Below, piece after piece: positions 1-11,381 of a stretch of 64,000 bases of DNA (positions within the stretch are counted from its first letter, which is position 1; every line of letters begins with the position of its first letter). The position numbers and the translations under genes were made by a program. The DNA is taken from the NCBI GenBank assembly GCA_020698575.1, contig CM036243.1, positions 35,036,903 to 35,100,902 of the forward strand. Reading direction: 5' to 3'. Source of the DNA: Bostrychus sinensis (lineage: Eukaryota > Chordata > Actinopteri > Gobiiformes > Eleotridae). Under the pieces are notes generated by a model, which was not told the DNA's origin, did not search any database, and worked only from the letters and a program-made list of their open reading frames with translations.

Positions 1-345
1 CCCAGTTTAGTCCTGGTTTAGATCAAGTTTAGTCCTGGTTTAAGCCCAGTTTAGTCCTGGTTTAGATCAAGTTTAGCCCTGGTTTAGATCAAGTTTAGTC
101 CTGGTTTAGATCAAGTTTAGTCCTGGTTTAAGCCCAGTTTAGTCCTGGTTTAAGCCCAGTTTAGTCCTGGTTTAAGCCCAGTTTAATCCTGGTTTAGATC
201 AAGTTTAGTCCAGGTTTAAGCCCAGTTTAGTCCTGGTTTAGATTAAGTTTAGTCCTGTTTTAGATCGAGATTAGTCCTGGTTTAGTCCTGCTTTTGTTCT
301 AGTTTAGGTCCCCTACATTTCTGTTCCAGTTTAGTCCTGGTATAG
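1..345 (+). repeat. 11-bp TCCTGGTTTAG minisatellite, left edge
   Basis: Tandem units of about 11 bp (TTTAGTCCTGG, TTTAGATCAAG, TTTAAGCCCAG) run from the window edge and decay by about 345. This is the first of eight arrays of the same family in the window. Confidence 0.9.
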
Positions 346-613
346 TCCAGCTTAAGATTAAATCACTATTTTAATCCTGGGTTTGAATTAAAGATGGTAC
401 TTTCAAAACCAGATATTTTCTGTGTAGTACTCAGAGTGTAAAGTTTGAGAATCGCTGCATGGATTATCTCGCCAATAGCTACAGTCTATTCTGTCCTAGG
501 AGAGACATTTTAGCCATTTTTTGGGAAGAGGGATTGATTAAGAGTTAGCCTGGAGCCCATTGCTGTGACCTTTGAAAAAATAAACCTCACATTTATGCCT
601 CTCCTCTCTGCAG
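346..613 (+). other. Intron DNA upstream of gene 1 exon, homologous to the region before gene 3 signal exon
   Basis: Non-coding. Positions 385-435 match 23625-23675 at roughly 75-80% by eye, and a CATTGCTGT...TGACCTTTG pattern recurs before both exons. In gene 3 this block leads to the signal exon. In gene 1 it leads straight to the insert exon at 614. A pyrimidine-rich acceptor (CTCCTCTCTGCAG) precedes 614. Confidence 0.55.
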
Positions 614-2966
614 TCGTCTGTGAAGTGGAGAGGTTTGCATCCTCAGTAACAACAACCATGGCTCCATCTACCACCACCCCTCCTACTACCCCAGCTCCAT
701 CTACCACCACCCCTCCTACTACCCCAGCTCCCTCCACCACCTCTCCCTCCACCACCACCTCTCCCTCCACCACCTCTCCCTCCACCACCACCTCTCCCTC
801 CACCCCCTCTCCCTCCACCACCTCTCCCTCCACCACCACCTCTCCCTCCACCCCCTCTCCCTCCACCACCACCTCTCCCCTCACTACATCTGCCAGCTCT
901 GCTCCAAATTCCACTCTCGGCGCCAGACGCAGACGTGGGGCCGGTCGCAGAGGGCCCAGCTCTGAGGAGGACAGCAGTGAGGAGGAGGAAAGCACCAATG
1001 GAGGAGCTGGAGCGGACTCTTACCTTCAACAGTGTGTCGGTGAGAGGTTTTTACTGTGGGCTGACACTGTTTATACATGATGAATGGCTTGAGAGGTGAT
1101 TGGTTGAGAGGCAAAGTTGGCAGGCTGTGATTGGCTGAGAGCGACAGGCAGGCGATGGGGTAGAAACCGAGAGACGAGGTCTTGGTCCTGGATGACCTGA
1201 CACGACAGCTTCATAACAGACTCTTGTGCGTTTTTGTTTTTCTCTGCAGAGGTCAGCGGCTCTGACATCACAGTGGACGTCGACTGCTTCAACTCAAAAG
1301 TGTTTCTTAAGTAAGTTCACACATTCACTCTGTAGCACATGACAGATTCTGTAGCACATGGCAGATTCTGTAGCACATGACAGATTCTGTAGCACATGAC
1401 AGATTCTGTAGCACATGGCAGATTCTGTAGCACATGACAGATTCTGTAGCTCATGACAGATTCTGTAGCACATGGCAGATTCTGTAGCACATGACAGATT
1501 CTGTAGCTCATGACAGATTCTGTAGCACATGACAGATTCTGTAGCACATGGCAGATTCTGTAGCACATGACAGATTCTGTAGCACATGACAGATTCTGTA
1601 GCACATGACAGATTCTGTAGCACATGGCAGATTCTGTAGCACATGACAGATTCTGTAGCACATGGCAGATTCTGTAGCACAGGACAGATTCTGTAGCACA
1701 TGACAGATTCTGTAGCACATGGCAGATTCTGTAGCACATGGCAGATTCTGTAGCACAGGACAGATTCTGAGTTAAATGTAGTGACAGCTTAGGCCTCACT
1801 AAAGTGGTCCCAGACTGAGAGACATAGGTTTGAGGCTCTATGTCTCTCAGTCTGGGACCACTTTGGTGCGTGTTTCCTGGGACGTCTTCTAGACCGAGTA
1901 CAGAGCTGGTCCAGAAAAGCAGTTTTTATTCTAGAGCTGAGGTCCCACTATCGGTCGATCTCTCCTCTCCAGTCCCTGACAAAGCCTTTCCTGGGAAAGC
2001 TGAGGAGTTGGACCCCACAGTCGCTGGAACATGGTCTCTGGTTCCATTCTCAAAGGAGCTGTGTATGTTATGCAAAAGCAACTTTTTTAGATCATTTTAG
2101 AGTCAGTGTGATGGTTTAAATGAGTTGTTTCAGGGTGAATAAAGCCCCCCCTGCAGCGCCCCAAGGTGTATCGAGGTTAAAAAAAACAGCCTCCGTCCTG
2201 GTGTCCCTGAAGTCTTGGGTCTCGTCCTGGTTTACCATAACAACAACCCGGCACAGAAACAAAGCAACAGCTTACACCTCTGAGTCCTCAGCCTCTGTCT
2301 GCTCAGAGGACGTCTCGTCAGCGAGACTGAGGAGCAGTGCCGGCCCAGTACAGTTTAGGGCTCAAAGCAGGATAGGATTAGGGTCAAAGCCTCTCAGCCG
2401 CCATTTTTGAGACAATTCAGATTTTAATGTTACTTTTAATGTAATTATAAGGGAGTGAATGTTTTGAGACATTTTTGATTCGCAAACTCTGCAAGGGCCC
2501 AGGTAAACAGGAATTATTATACAGTCCCTACTTTCACACAGACCCTCAGCAAAAATGATTGGTAATTGCAAGCAGAATATTAATCAAATAAAGTTGTCAA
2601 ATTAACCAAAAGAGCACATAATGAATAAGGGGCCCTCTAATGTCTGTGGGGCCCTATGCAGCTGCTAAGTTTGCATATAGGAAGGTCCTGCCTTGAAGTG
2701 TCCCTTCCATTGTCCAAATATTGTATGTCGAGGTAAACTCTCCCCAAAACAGCACAGCGTACAAATATTACATTGGTGTTTTTCACTGAGTCTGTGCCTT
2801 CACTGACCCCTGCTTTGTGCTCAGAGTGTACAGCAGCTCCAGCCGGGACTGTGCCGACCTCAAACCCTGCGAATTCTTCAGTGGCTGCATCGACTGCAAG
2901 CCACCCAGCAAGAAGCCCGAGCCCAAGTTCGAAAACAGGAAGAAGTCCAGGGGGCGTGGCCACTAG
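614..2966 (+). CDS. Gene 1: lysozyme/alpha-lactalbumin-like secreted protein with mucin-like insert (5' partial)
   Basis: Three exons are seen: 614-1039, 1250-1310 and 2825-2966 (stop TAG 2964-2966), with phases 1, 1 and 2 as in C-type lysozyme genes. Exon 614-1039 starts VVCEVERF, where lysozyme has its Cys30 region. It then runs through about 75 residues of Ser/Thr/Pro repeats (STTTSP, APSTTTPPTTP), a furin-like RRRR, an acidic SSEEDSSEEEES tract and QQC. Exon 2 gives the DITVDVDC segment, matching the lysozyme Cys94 helix. The last exon has four Cys and a basic tail ending in GRGH. The lysozyme beta-domain and both catalytic acids are absent. The signal-peptide exon is not in the window: it lies further left or is deleted. 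By family and layout I infer an O-glycosylated, phosphorylated secreted protein without lysozyme activity. Function is unknown; the match is by eye. Confidence 0.72.
1329..1769 (+). repeat. 19-bp minisatellite in gene 1 intron
   Basis: About 23 copies of ACATGACAGATTCTGTAGC, with ACATGGC and ACAGGAC variants, begin about 20 bp after the donor at 1311. Open frames on the minus strand here (CYRICHVLQNLSCATES) are repeat artefacts. Confidence 0.95.
1801..1864. repeat. Perfect 27-bp inverted repeat (hairpin)
   Basis: Arms 1801-1827 and 1838-1864 are perfect reverse complements separated by a 10-bp loop (GTTTGAGGCT). It lies in the gene 1 intron about 30 bp past the 19-bp array. A foldback in the transcript is expected. 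Confidence 0.9.
2330..2660. mobile_element. Degenerate interspersed repeat related to 42590-42835
   Basis: Segments such as CAAAGCCTCTCAGCCGCC, CAAACTCTGCAAGGGCCC and GGGGCCCTATGCA resemble, in opposite orientation, the GGGCCCCC-rich segment at 42640-42835. This is an old transposon copy in the last intron of gene 1; the class is not assigned. Confidence 0.35.
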
Positions 2967-3011
2967 ACATCACTACGTTGGCTTCATTATAAAATGATGA
3001 AGCTACATTTT

Positions 3012-3017
3012 AATAAA
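3012..3017 (+). terminator. Polyadenylation signal of gene 1
   Basis: AATAAA lies 46 bp after the stop codon of gene 1. A second cluster of AATAAA follows near 3060-3075. Confidence 0.65.
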
Positions 3018-3386
3018 TGTTTGTGCACATGGTTACGCTGTACTGGTTATTATTATAAAAATAAATACAAATAAAGCTGTCTTTAATCAGCTGATTTAAT
3101 GGAAACTGGTGTACATTTTTAATCAAATCTCTCCTTGTTGTGTAAAAACATTGATTTACATTTACTACTAAACCGTCCTTACATCTGACTGCAGTAGATC
3201 TCTAGGTTCCATGTTGAGTTTCTAAAATCCCAAAAAGAGCAGCAGACGAGAGAGAGTCCAGCACAGAAAAGTTTACTGCATCACACAACAAACAGAGCTC
3301 GTGTCTGAAGGCCCCAGACCTCATACAAACAGCATCTTTAATACTGATTACTCTCATTATGTCCGTGATAATGACCAGTTATTCTT
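3018..3386. other. Intergenic, no gene seen
   Basis: AT-rich non-coding DNA after gene 1. No open frame of interest and no clear repeat was recognised. Confidence 0.5.
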
Positions 3387-3675
3387 ATTCAATTCAATTC
3401 AATTCAGATTTTATTTGTAGAGCCCAGTATCACAACAAATGTCGCCTCAAAGGGCTTCACAACAGTTGATCAAACATAAACACACAATCAGACAACACAA
3501 ACAATAACTACACTAAACAGACCCAGGACACTCCTGTCCTTAGACCCTCCTTCTCGGTAAGGAAAAACTCCTAAAAATAACCCAGCTGTGGGAAAAAAGA
3601 AGAAACCTTATGGAGCCCAACTGAAGGAGGACAGGCAATGCGTCTAGGAGTTAGTTCATTAGCTCATCTATAGAA
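3387..3675 (+). mobile_element. Teleost interspersed repeat starting with (ATTCA)n
   Basis: An ATTCAATTCAATTCAATTCA lead-in is followed by TTTTATTTGTAGAGCCCAGT, AAAGGGCTTCACAAC and GGAAAAACTCC modules. This order is familiar from dispersed repeats in many teleost genomes. The exact family was not determined. Confidence 0.5.
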
Positions 3676-4032
3676 TCATAGATCAGCTCTGTAAGGATTC
3701 ATCCAGACGAGAGTGGGGTGAGGTAGGTTGAGGAAGTCCAGAGGATGCAGCAGGTGGCCTCATCCACACAGGTGAGTGGGGACATGTAAATGTAGACTTT
3801 AGACCTCCCCAGCTGCACTGATGAAACCCCTGCAGCTTCACCTCATGAGACCTCAGGTGCATCAGGTTCATTCTTATTATGGAATAATCCAGAGCTTTAT
3901 GTAAAGAACCTGAGACCTGAGACACGCCCGTCATGTTATGTGCCCCTTTATTCCTTTGGCATCAACCTGTGACCACTCCCACTGAACTGCGTCCCCTAGT
4001 GGCAGTGTGTGTGTGTGTTTGCCTGTACCTTT

Positions 4033-4419
4033 AATTCTTAGGGCTGCAACTAACAGGTTATTTTGATAATCAATTAATAATTCAATAGAGAAGCGAGAGT
4101 AAAGTGGTAAAAACTTAAGATTTGTTAAAAAAAATAGGTGATAATTCTCCCAAAAATCAATTAATAAAAAAACAATTGAGCCAGACTAAGCTACAAATGC
4201 CATCTGAGGACGTTAGGATAGAGCTGTTTTAATAGCTTCTGTGACTTTACTGCTCTTAGTTTATGTTTATTTTAATAATCGATTATAATAACATTTTTTC
4301 ACACTTCTCACAGCAGAAGCTTTCAGGGCACTGTCTAAAAATAGACATTTCTTGACATTTCTTTGTGGAAAAAATAAATGAAATGATTGATCTGATATCT
4401 GCTGCAGCCCTAATTCTTA
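4033..4419 (+). mobile_element. hAT-type miniature element with 8-bp target duplication
   Basis: The element begins GGGCTGCAACTAACA and ends GCTGCAGCCC, flanked by a perfect AATTCTTA duplication at 4033-4040 and 4412-4419. The inside is AT-rich with AATCAATTAAT-type inverted sequence and no transposase. A related inverted copy lies at 24927-25246. Confidence 0.82.
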
Positions 4420-5021
4420 GCATAAACACAAAAGCAAAACAACCCTTGACTCTGCTGCTGTTGACTAAACAGTCTAATAATAAGTTTCTCTTTAATAAAG
4501 CCATGTATCTAAGTTTTGAAAATATACTTATGAGCTAATCTATCTTATCCATCTCTTATCAAATATTACCTTTATTGCAGCAGACCCAACCCAACAGTCT
4601 CCCCCTCTCTTTTATCATTTATCCCATACAAAGTTTTTTGAGTAAAAGTATTTTTCCCTTCTCGGTGATGTGACCGCGCTCTGCACAAAGGTCCTCTGTA
4701 TCTCCACTAAATCACAGAGAAACCAGTTCCTTCTGCACTTCCTGGAAAAACCCCGCTCAGGTGAGAGTTTAAACAAAACAAAACAATAAAACAAAACATT
4801 TCATTGTTGTGATCCATGACATACAACACTAGTACCAGTACTCAATTCATTGTACCGTGGATAGACATCAGCTTTTCATAAAACTGGTCACAGTGTAAGA
4901 CAACACCACAAGCAGAAGGAAGCTACTACTGTTACTATTTCTACTACTAGTACTGCTACTAGCACCACTACTAGTACTCTGACCGTATTCAGAGCTCCCA
5001 CTTTTGCTTTGTTTAACGATA
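4420..5021. other. Intergenic, no gene seen
   Basis: AT-rich sequence with a degenerate CTACTACT microsatellite near 4923-4975. No coding signal was recognised. Confidence 0.45.
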
Positions 5022-5460
5022 TACAGTTTGGTTCATCAGTATTTGGACACTGATATAAGTTTTGTTATTTAAGCTGTAAACCAAAACATATTAAAAATAC
5101 AGTTATATAATTATAATAAAGTGTAGCAGCTTATTTTTCCAGGGCTCATAAGTAACTGGATTGCTTCAAAAGCTATTTCTTGAGCTGCATGGCTTATTTC
5201 CCTCATTAATCCATCATAAACTGAGCAGGTAAAAGGTCTGGACTTGATTCCAGGTGTGACATTTGCATTTGAAAACTGTTTCTGTGAAACCACAACATGC
5301 AGTTTCTCAGTGGAAGTGAACCAGACCATCCTTAGGCTGCAGCAAAAAATGGTGAAAAGCCCCTTCACAACATCCACCTTAGAGCAGAGCACTCTCCAGG
5401 AAGTAGGTCTATCAGTGTCTAGGTCCACCATAACGAAGTGTTCATGAGAGAAAATGCAGA
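5022..5460 (+). mobile_element. Decayed Tc1/mariner-like fragment
   Basis: The left part carries CATCAGTATTTGGACAC, typical of Tc1-like ends. The frame at 5244-5447 ends KSPFTTSTLEQSTLQEVGLS plus VSRSTI, which resembles the helix-turn-helix part of Tc1 transposases. It is short and broken. Confidence 0.45.
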
Positions 5461-5553
5461 GGGTTCACCACAAAGTGCAGACTTCATCAGCCTCAGCAAA
5501 AGAAAGGCCACATTAGACTTGGACTTCTCCAGACCTTTCTCTGCTCATCATTC

Positions 5554-6206
5554 TGGGACAGGTCTGAGTCTGGTACAGGTCTGAGTCTGGTACAGGTCTG
5601 AGTCTGGTACAGGTCTGAGTCTGGTACCGGTCTGAGTCTGGTACAGGTCTGAGTCTGGTACAGGTCTGAGTCTGGGACAGATCTGAGTCTGGTACAGGTC
5701 TGAGTCTGGTACAGGCCTGAGTCTGGTACAGGTCTGAGTCTGGTACAGGTCTGAGTCTGGAACAGATCTGAGTCTGGGACAGGTCAGAGTCTGGTACAGG
5801 CCTGAGTCTGGTACAGGTCTGAGTCTGGTATAGGCCTGAGTCTGGTACAGGCCTGAGTCTGGTACAGGTCTGAGTCTGGGACAGGTCAGAGTCTGGTACA
5901 GGCCTGAGTCTGGTACAGGTCTGAGTCTGGTACAGGTCTGAGTCTGGTACAGGTCTGAGTCTGGTACAGGCCTGAGTCTGGTACAGGTCTGAGTCTGGTA
6001 CAGGTCTGAGTCTGGTACAGGTCTGAGTCTGGGACAGGTCTGAGTCTGGGACAGGTCTGAGTCTGGTACAGGTCTGAGTCTGGTACAGGTCTGAGTCTGG
6101 TACAGGCCTGAGTCTGGTACAGGTCTGAGTCTGGTACAGGCCTGAGTCTGGTACAGGTCTGAGTCTGGGACAGGTCTGAGTCTGGTACAGGTCTGAGTCT
6201 GAGTCT
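5554..6206 (+). repeat. 17-bp minisatellite
   Basis: About 38 copies of GTACAGGTCTGAGTCTG, with variants GGGACAGGTCAGAGTCTG and GGCCTGAGTCTG. It lies between genes 1 and 2. The 236-codon minus-strand frame across it (DLYQTQTCTRLRPVP) is a repeat artefact. Confidence 0.95.
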
Positions 6207-6918
6207 AGGTGTTTTTTGGCCAAGTCTAGGCAGCAGCAACAAAACCTCCAGGAGCCATCTGTTGTTTACAGAGCAGACTCTGGAGCTAAGGCTGGGAGCT
6301 AAAGGCCAAAGGAACTGTTATTTTATTATAATTATTATTAATAATATTAATAATTATTACTATATTATTAATTTGATAAAACACAGATTTTCTCAAAAAC
6401 TGTTTGGTGTCCTGCAGTGTGACTGAAGTCTGAATGTTAAAAATATTTTTTTAGGATAGGACAGGGATCTAAATATTAAGTTAGCACACCAAACGTGTTT
6501 CAAATGGCCAAATTATAGTGAATGTCCTGCAGTGTGACAGAAAGTAAAAAAAAAATGTAGAAATAGCAAAGTTACACTTAAAATGATCAATTGCTTATGA
6601 AAAACTCTCTTTAAAGTTTTTATACAACTGAATTATATTTGATTTTTTTATTTAATATTCTTTGTATTCAACTTCAAAGTTGTGTCACACCACAGGACAA
6701 AAAACAAAAAAAGTTACACCCCCAAACATCAACCACCCATTAACCAAGTAACACTAACAGAAAATCACATTTCCCGTACTGAAGACATCGTGTCAGGTCT
6801 ACAAATCTTCTGCAACTTCATGTATTTTATTAATAATTCCATATAAAACCACACTGGTGCTGTCCCGTTCACGTTTGGGTCCAACGCTCTGGTATGAGTT
6901 CAGTCGGGCCTAGAGACT
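6207..6918. other. Intergenic AT-rich DNA
   Basis: Contains ATTATTAATAATATTAAT runs near 6320-6370 and degenerate AT-rich sequence. No gene or clear element boundary was recognised. Confidence 0.4.
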
Positions 6919-8365
6919 CCAGGGTTGCCAGATCTCACTGACAGTTTCCAGCCCAAACAGAACTTAAAACCCACCCAACACAATAAAAACCAGCCCAAAT
7001 AACAACTACTTTAAATGTTAACACTGTTATATGTAAGAAAGAACACAAAACTTAACAGCAGCACTAAAAAAAGTAACACAAACAGGTTCCACGAAGACAA
7101 ACAAAGCCATCCTGTTCAGGCCTGCCATAGAAATCACAAAGTACATATGAAAAACTGACATGAAATGTGAGCAACCAAACATGAGTCCCTCATTTTACAA
7201 ATGAACTAATGACATGAGTGGGAGGATGCAGCAGTTTATTAAAATCTGTATTTCTTTATTTTCCTTGCCATAAATTACAACTATTTTTAGGGATGTAACG
7301 ATTCTTTGTAAATCGGCTAAAAATTGATGCAAAAGAAAAACATTATGAATCGGTGTGGGAAGAAATGAATCGCGATGCCCCTTTAATACAACGCGCGGGC
7401 CACTGGTGCGTAAACTGGCTCACTTGTTTGGCGCTAGACATCATTACCTGGCCATTTTACTTAAAAAAAAACCTGCATTTGTATCAAGTTTTAGTTTACA
7501 GAACTCTTAAAGTCACTAGCCCGACGTGCTGGGAACGTGAAAAGGCTGTACTTTTTACTAATTACTTGGAGCGACTCGGGAGTGTACGTTTTCTCCTCGG
7601 TCAGTCCCACACAGAGGAGTCATTCACAGGGGAACAACAACAAACCCAGACAGAGAGACACCGCTGAAGGTTTTATTGAGGCAGCTTCGTTTGCCATCGT
7701 TCAGAAAGTAGCTTGTTGTTAGCAGCGAGCTAAAGGAAAGCTAAGTGGCTAACAACAGCCTAAAGTTTATCAGAAGTTTCAGTGGCCCCTCCCCCGGAGC
7801 AGTTACCATCAGATTTTTAGCTAAGGATGTATCTTTCCTCACTGATATTTTTAAAAGACTTGACTTATATTAGGCACATTATGTATTTCTTGAGGTGTGG
7901 ATTTATAATAAGCTGCTTCTCTGTTTTTAGAGGCGAGTGGAAAGAGGTTAATAAAAGTCACTAACAAGTTATGTTATATATTTTTGCAATTTTTACATGT
8001 TATTGTTTTAATATCTACTTTTTTAATTACATCTCAGTAATTATGAAATGTACAACAATTTAAGTTTGATAAGGAGACACAAATAGGCTATGTAAAAAAA
8101 TATTTTGGTCATAATTATACTGCAACTAAGTCTGTTAATAAAAATTGAAAAAAAAAAATCGTAATCGTGAACAGAAAATCAGTGAATCGAATTGTGAATT
8201 CAGTGAAACGTTACATCCCTAACTCTTGTGTTTGCATTTTCTCCAGAATATTTTCCAAAAACCCGACAAACGTTGTGAAAAGCAACCCAATGCTATATTT
8301 TTCCAGCCCAAGGCACTGAAAATAAGCCTAACTGGGCGGAAACCAGCCCAATCTGGCAACGCTGG
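6919..8365. mobile_element. DNA transposon with 15-bp inverted ends, host of a nested element
   Basis: CCAGGGTTGCCAGAT (6919-6933) and its complement ATCTGGCAACGCTGG (8351-8365) match at 14 of 15 positions. Matching internal parts (CAGCCCAAA and related) lie next to both ends. The middle is filled by the hAT-like element at 7288-8221. No transposase frame was seen. Confidence 0.6.
7288..8221. mobile_element. Non-autonomous hAT-like element nested in 6919-8365
   Basis: Ends TAGGGATGTAACG and CGTTACATCCCTA are perfect complements. The flanks ACTATTTT and ACTCTTGT agree at 6 of 8 bases, fitting an old 8-bp duplication. The open frame at 7353-7667 looks like unrelated internal sequence. Confidence 0.68.
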
Positions 8366-8952
8366 TAAACTCCCTGCAGACATAAACATGACAGTGTTTC
8401 AGTTAGACACTTTGTCCAGTATCGTCTGTCGTGTGAGATCTGTGTAGTGTTGCAGCTAAAGGTCACCTGTTTGTTTTTACGTCCCACTGGCTTTCCTTCA
8501 AAATAAAAGCTCTGTGGACATTTTATATAAAGTCATATAACACCACGTTATATGTTACACGTCATTGTACTGAGATCCCAACGGCCCTAAACTGTGACTA
8601 CTCAGAATGATTCAGCAAAACATGTTTCATTAAATATAAATTAAGGACATGGTTAAAGCTAAAACCTCATAATATGACACAATCAAACTTAAAGGGGCAC
8701 TGTGTTACCTACAGAAGGTGTTGCAGGACGGATAACGCCCCCTGCAGATTTAAGGGTTAGGAAATAAACATTCATTCAGATTAATTCAGAATCAATCAGA
8801 TTAATACGTTTTTCGGATTAAACAAAAAACTGACTGTACCTGACCTGTGGGTGAGCGTCCCGCCCTCGCCACTTTTGTTACTTTTGTTGTTTCTCAGTAT
8901 TCGTCTTTGTCTCCTGTGTCTCTGGAGGAAACTGTCTCCAGTCGGTGTTGGA
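8366..8952. other. Upstream region of gene 2
   Basis: Non-coding. The last 100 bp before the TATA box hold TGTCTCTGG and CTGTCTCCAG motifs; a TGTGTCTCTG-like piece also occurs ahead of the gene 3 promoter near 21950. No further element was recognised. Confidence 0.4.
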
Positions 8953-8960
8953 TATAAATA
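8953..8960 (+). promoter_or_regulatory. TATA box of gene 2
   Basis: TATAAATA, followed by CTGCAGAGACTGGAGAGGAT, a block shared with the gene 3 promoter at 22031. Transcription should start about 30 bp downstream, just before a CTA-repeat leader exon. Confidence 0.75.
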
Positions 8961-8982
8961 CTGCAGAGACTGGAGAGGATAC

Positions 8983-8994
8983 ACTGTACTTCTG

Positions 8995-9025
<31 letters not shown>

Positions 9026-9054
9026 ACTACAATAAAGACTTCTGCAAACAACTG
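8983..9054 (+). other. Untranslated first exon of gene 2
   Basis: The predicted leader has (CTA)n at about 8994-9034 and ends AACAACTG|GTGAGG. It would join the acceptor before 11376 (CTGAAG, then ATG). The start is estimated from the TATA box. Gene 3 has the same arrangement. Confidence 0.6.
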
Positions 9055-9154
9055 GTGAGGAATATTTTCAGTATTTTCATATATGTTCATTTTGCTTAAT
9101 TTTTATATGGATTTATTTACAGTAGATTTATTTTTAGATTTTACTACACACTAT

Positions 9155-9330
9155 ACATTTGTAGTGCAGGAGGTTAAGCGAGTCGACCACTAACGGAGAG
9201 CTGGTGGTTTAACTCCCACTCTGACCCAGTGTATATAGTGTCATAGTGTCCATGGGCAAGACACTTCACCCACAGAGGCTGCACACTTTCTCCAATTAAG
9301 GCTGCATCTTATTCAGGCAATGTTTTGATG
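9155..9330 (+). mobile_element. tRNA-derived SINE fragment
   Basis: GGTTAAGCGAGTCGACCACT resembles a box A region and GGTTTAACTCCC a box B. They are followed by GGGCAAGACACTTCACCC, a module common in teleost SINEs. It lies in the first intron of gene 2. Too degenerate to be a tRNA gene. Confidence 0.55.
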
Positions 9331-11375
9331 TACTTTGATCTTTCTAAAGACTGGTTGATAATTGTTGTCTGTTCGGTGAGTTCTTCACCATCGGACGTAG
9401 TGTGAGGCAGTAGGACCTAGTGCTGGCCCAATCAGGGTCAGGCGTTGTGCTCAAACGTGTGCTCTGATTGGCCGAGAATCCCATTCACAATTTGTCAACA
9501 GCTCAAGATTGACATAAAAATATAAAAACCTTTTGTTCTAACATTCAGGGTGCAATTTGCTGGGGGTCAGAGATTATGTTAACGGAGAATTTTCAGTCAT
9601 TGACAAATTATTTTTAGCTTTGACGGAAATTTCTGAAGGCCTGTCTGTCATTTTGACAATAAAATGAAGGAAGGTGGAGTTGCAATTCCCAGTTCTGTCC
9701 AGGAGATGGCAACAGCAAAAGTTAATGAAATCACTAGTTTGTCATAGTTTATCTTTGTCTCAGCTTCATATACTGTACTTCTTGGAGTGGACTTGTCCGT
9801 GTGCGTGCCCCACAGGCTGAATCACGCTAAAACTAAAACATCCAAAAACCTTAAAACACCGTGGACTAAGACTGAGCCGCGCTCTGCAGTCTGTGGTCTG
9901 CACAGTGTAGAAATGGGCACAAAACAGTGGTGCAGTGAGCTTTAAGGTTCCAATAAACACGAACTTCTCCTTTTGCTTTCTCTTCTTTTTAGTGACTGCT
10001 GTGGAGCAGCGCAGTCTTCTCTGCATAAAACGAGCTCCTGGCTCTCATCCTGTGACCCTCAGCGTTATCTGTAGCTTCAGTACACTCTTAAATAAAAGAA
10101 CAAACCACTGTGACTTATGTCCCATGCATTCTGGGAAGACAATTGGGAAATAAAGCAGTCACATTCAGAGCGCGTCCCGTAAGGTCATCTCCGTGTAACC
10201 AAAGTCAGGGAACATCTAAAGGCAGGCTGTGTCAAGGGAAGAGCTGCATTGTTGCGTCTGCTGCTCCTAAATGACTCTGAATGTGGAGCATGAGCGAGAA
10301 ATACGGTCGACACATTCATTTATTTAAAAAACAGATAATAATTAAAGTAATTTTTATGGCATTTACATATTGGTAGCCTAGTCTTATTAATAAAATGGTA
10401 TCGCAGACATCCTTCTCCACTTCTTTCTACATATTTGTTTATTTTAGGATGAAATGAGCTAAAATCGAGCTAATAGCGCAGCCGCAATGGTTATCATTCG
10501 CTGTTGTTTGTTTGTGCCTAATTCGTTATGCAAATTAACTAAATATTTAATGAGGGGTTAAGTTTTATGTGCAGATATGACACTTTGTTTATGCACAGAA
10601 GTTACAAATCCCACTAAAGTAAGGTGTACATCAAATAGCCTTGTGATTCTACTCACGTGAGTTTGCAGCAACATGTCTCCTTTTATAGTTTATCACCTTA
10701 GAAATCCCAAAAATTACACTGACTACAGTTTTATATTCATAATCTTCCTTAAGCCCTACACAAAAAACATATTTTAAAATGCACCAGAATGCAGGAAATG
10801 TGGTCTGCTTCATTATGTTGGCCACACCTTTGAAGCTAATGTGCGAACAGTTAGCTTACCTTAGCTTTAGCCTAGTGCAGATCAAAATATAATCCTCCCT
10901 CTGAGGCAAACAGCTGCAATAATCCAGTCTCTTGTACTCATTACCGGGAACAGACAGTGTTTAATTTAGCGCGTATGATTATTATTCATTATTATTCAAA
11001 CACTTGTGGAGGTTTATTTACAGAAGCCCATTATCGGCATAGCTTAGCCACTAGCGCTGACTGCTGTTATGGATAGTTACTACGTCTCGCACATGCGCAC
11101 AACCTACACGCTGCTCTGTAGTCGATCTAGGATGCCCCGGTGTTTCTGGAGACACTTTTTTTGCCGACAAACGGAGACGTGAGGTGACAGAGCGGTCGCA
11201 AAACACTTCACCCACCTTTTAGTTTCTAGAAAAGCACTGCAAGAGTAATGAGTGACAATAAATTATCTCCTAAAAGATTTAAGAGAACTGCCATTGCAAA
11301 ATAATAACCAGTCCCTGGTTGGAGGTTTTTGGTTTGAACAAGCGATAACCAATGTTTATTTAATTTCTGTGTCAG
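9331..11375. other. First intron of gene 2, unassigned
   Basis: About 2 kb of non-coding DNA before the signal exon. A SINE-tail-like CACTTCACCCACC and TTTCTAGAAAAGCACTG occur near 11205-11240. The frames at 9766-10153 show no recognisable protein. The acceptor before 11376 is TTTCTGTGTCAG. Confidence 0.45.
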
Positions 11376-11381
11376 CTGAAG

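Noticed and set aside
510..998. Minus-strand GEVVEGEGVEG frame opposite gene 1
   Set aside because: Shadow of the Ser/Thr/Pro repeat; the + frame has splice sites and paralogue support.
5513..6223. 236-codon minus-strand repeat frame
   Set aside because: A 17-bp unit cycling through all frames; no other coding evidence.
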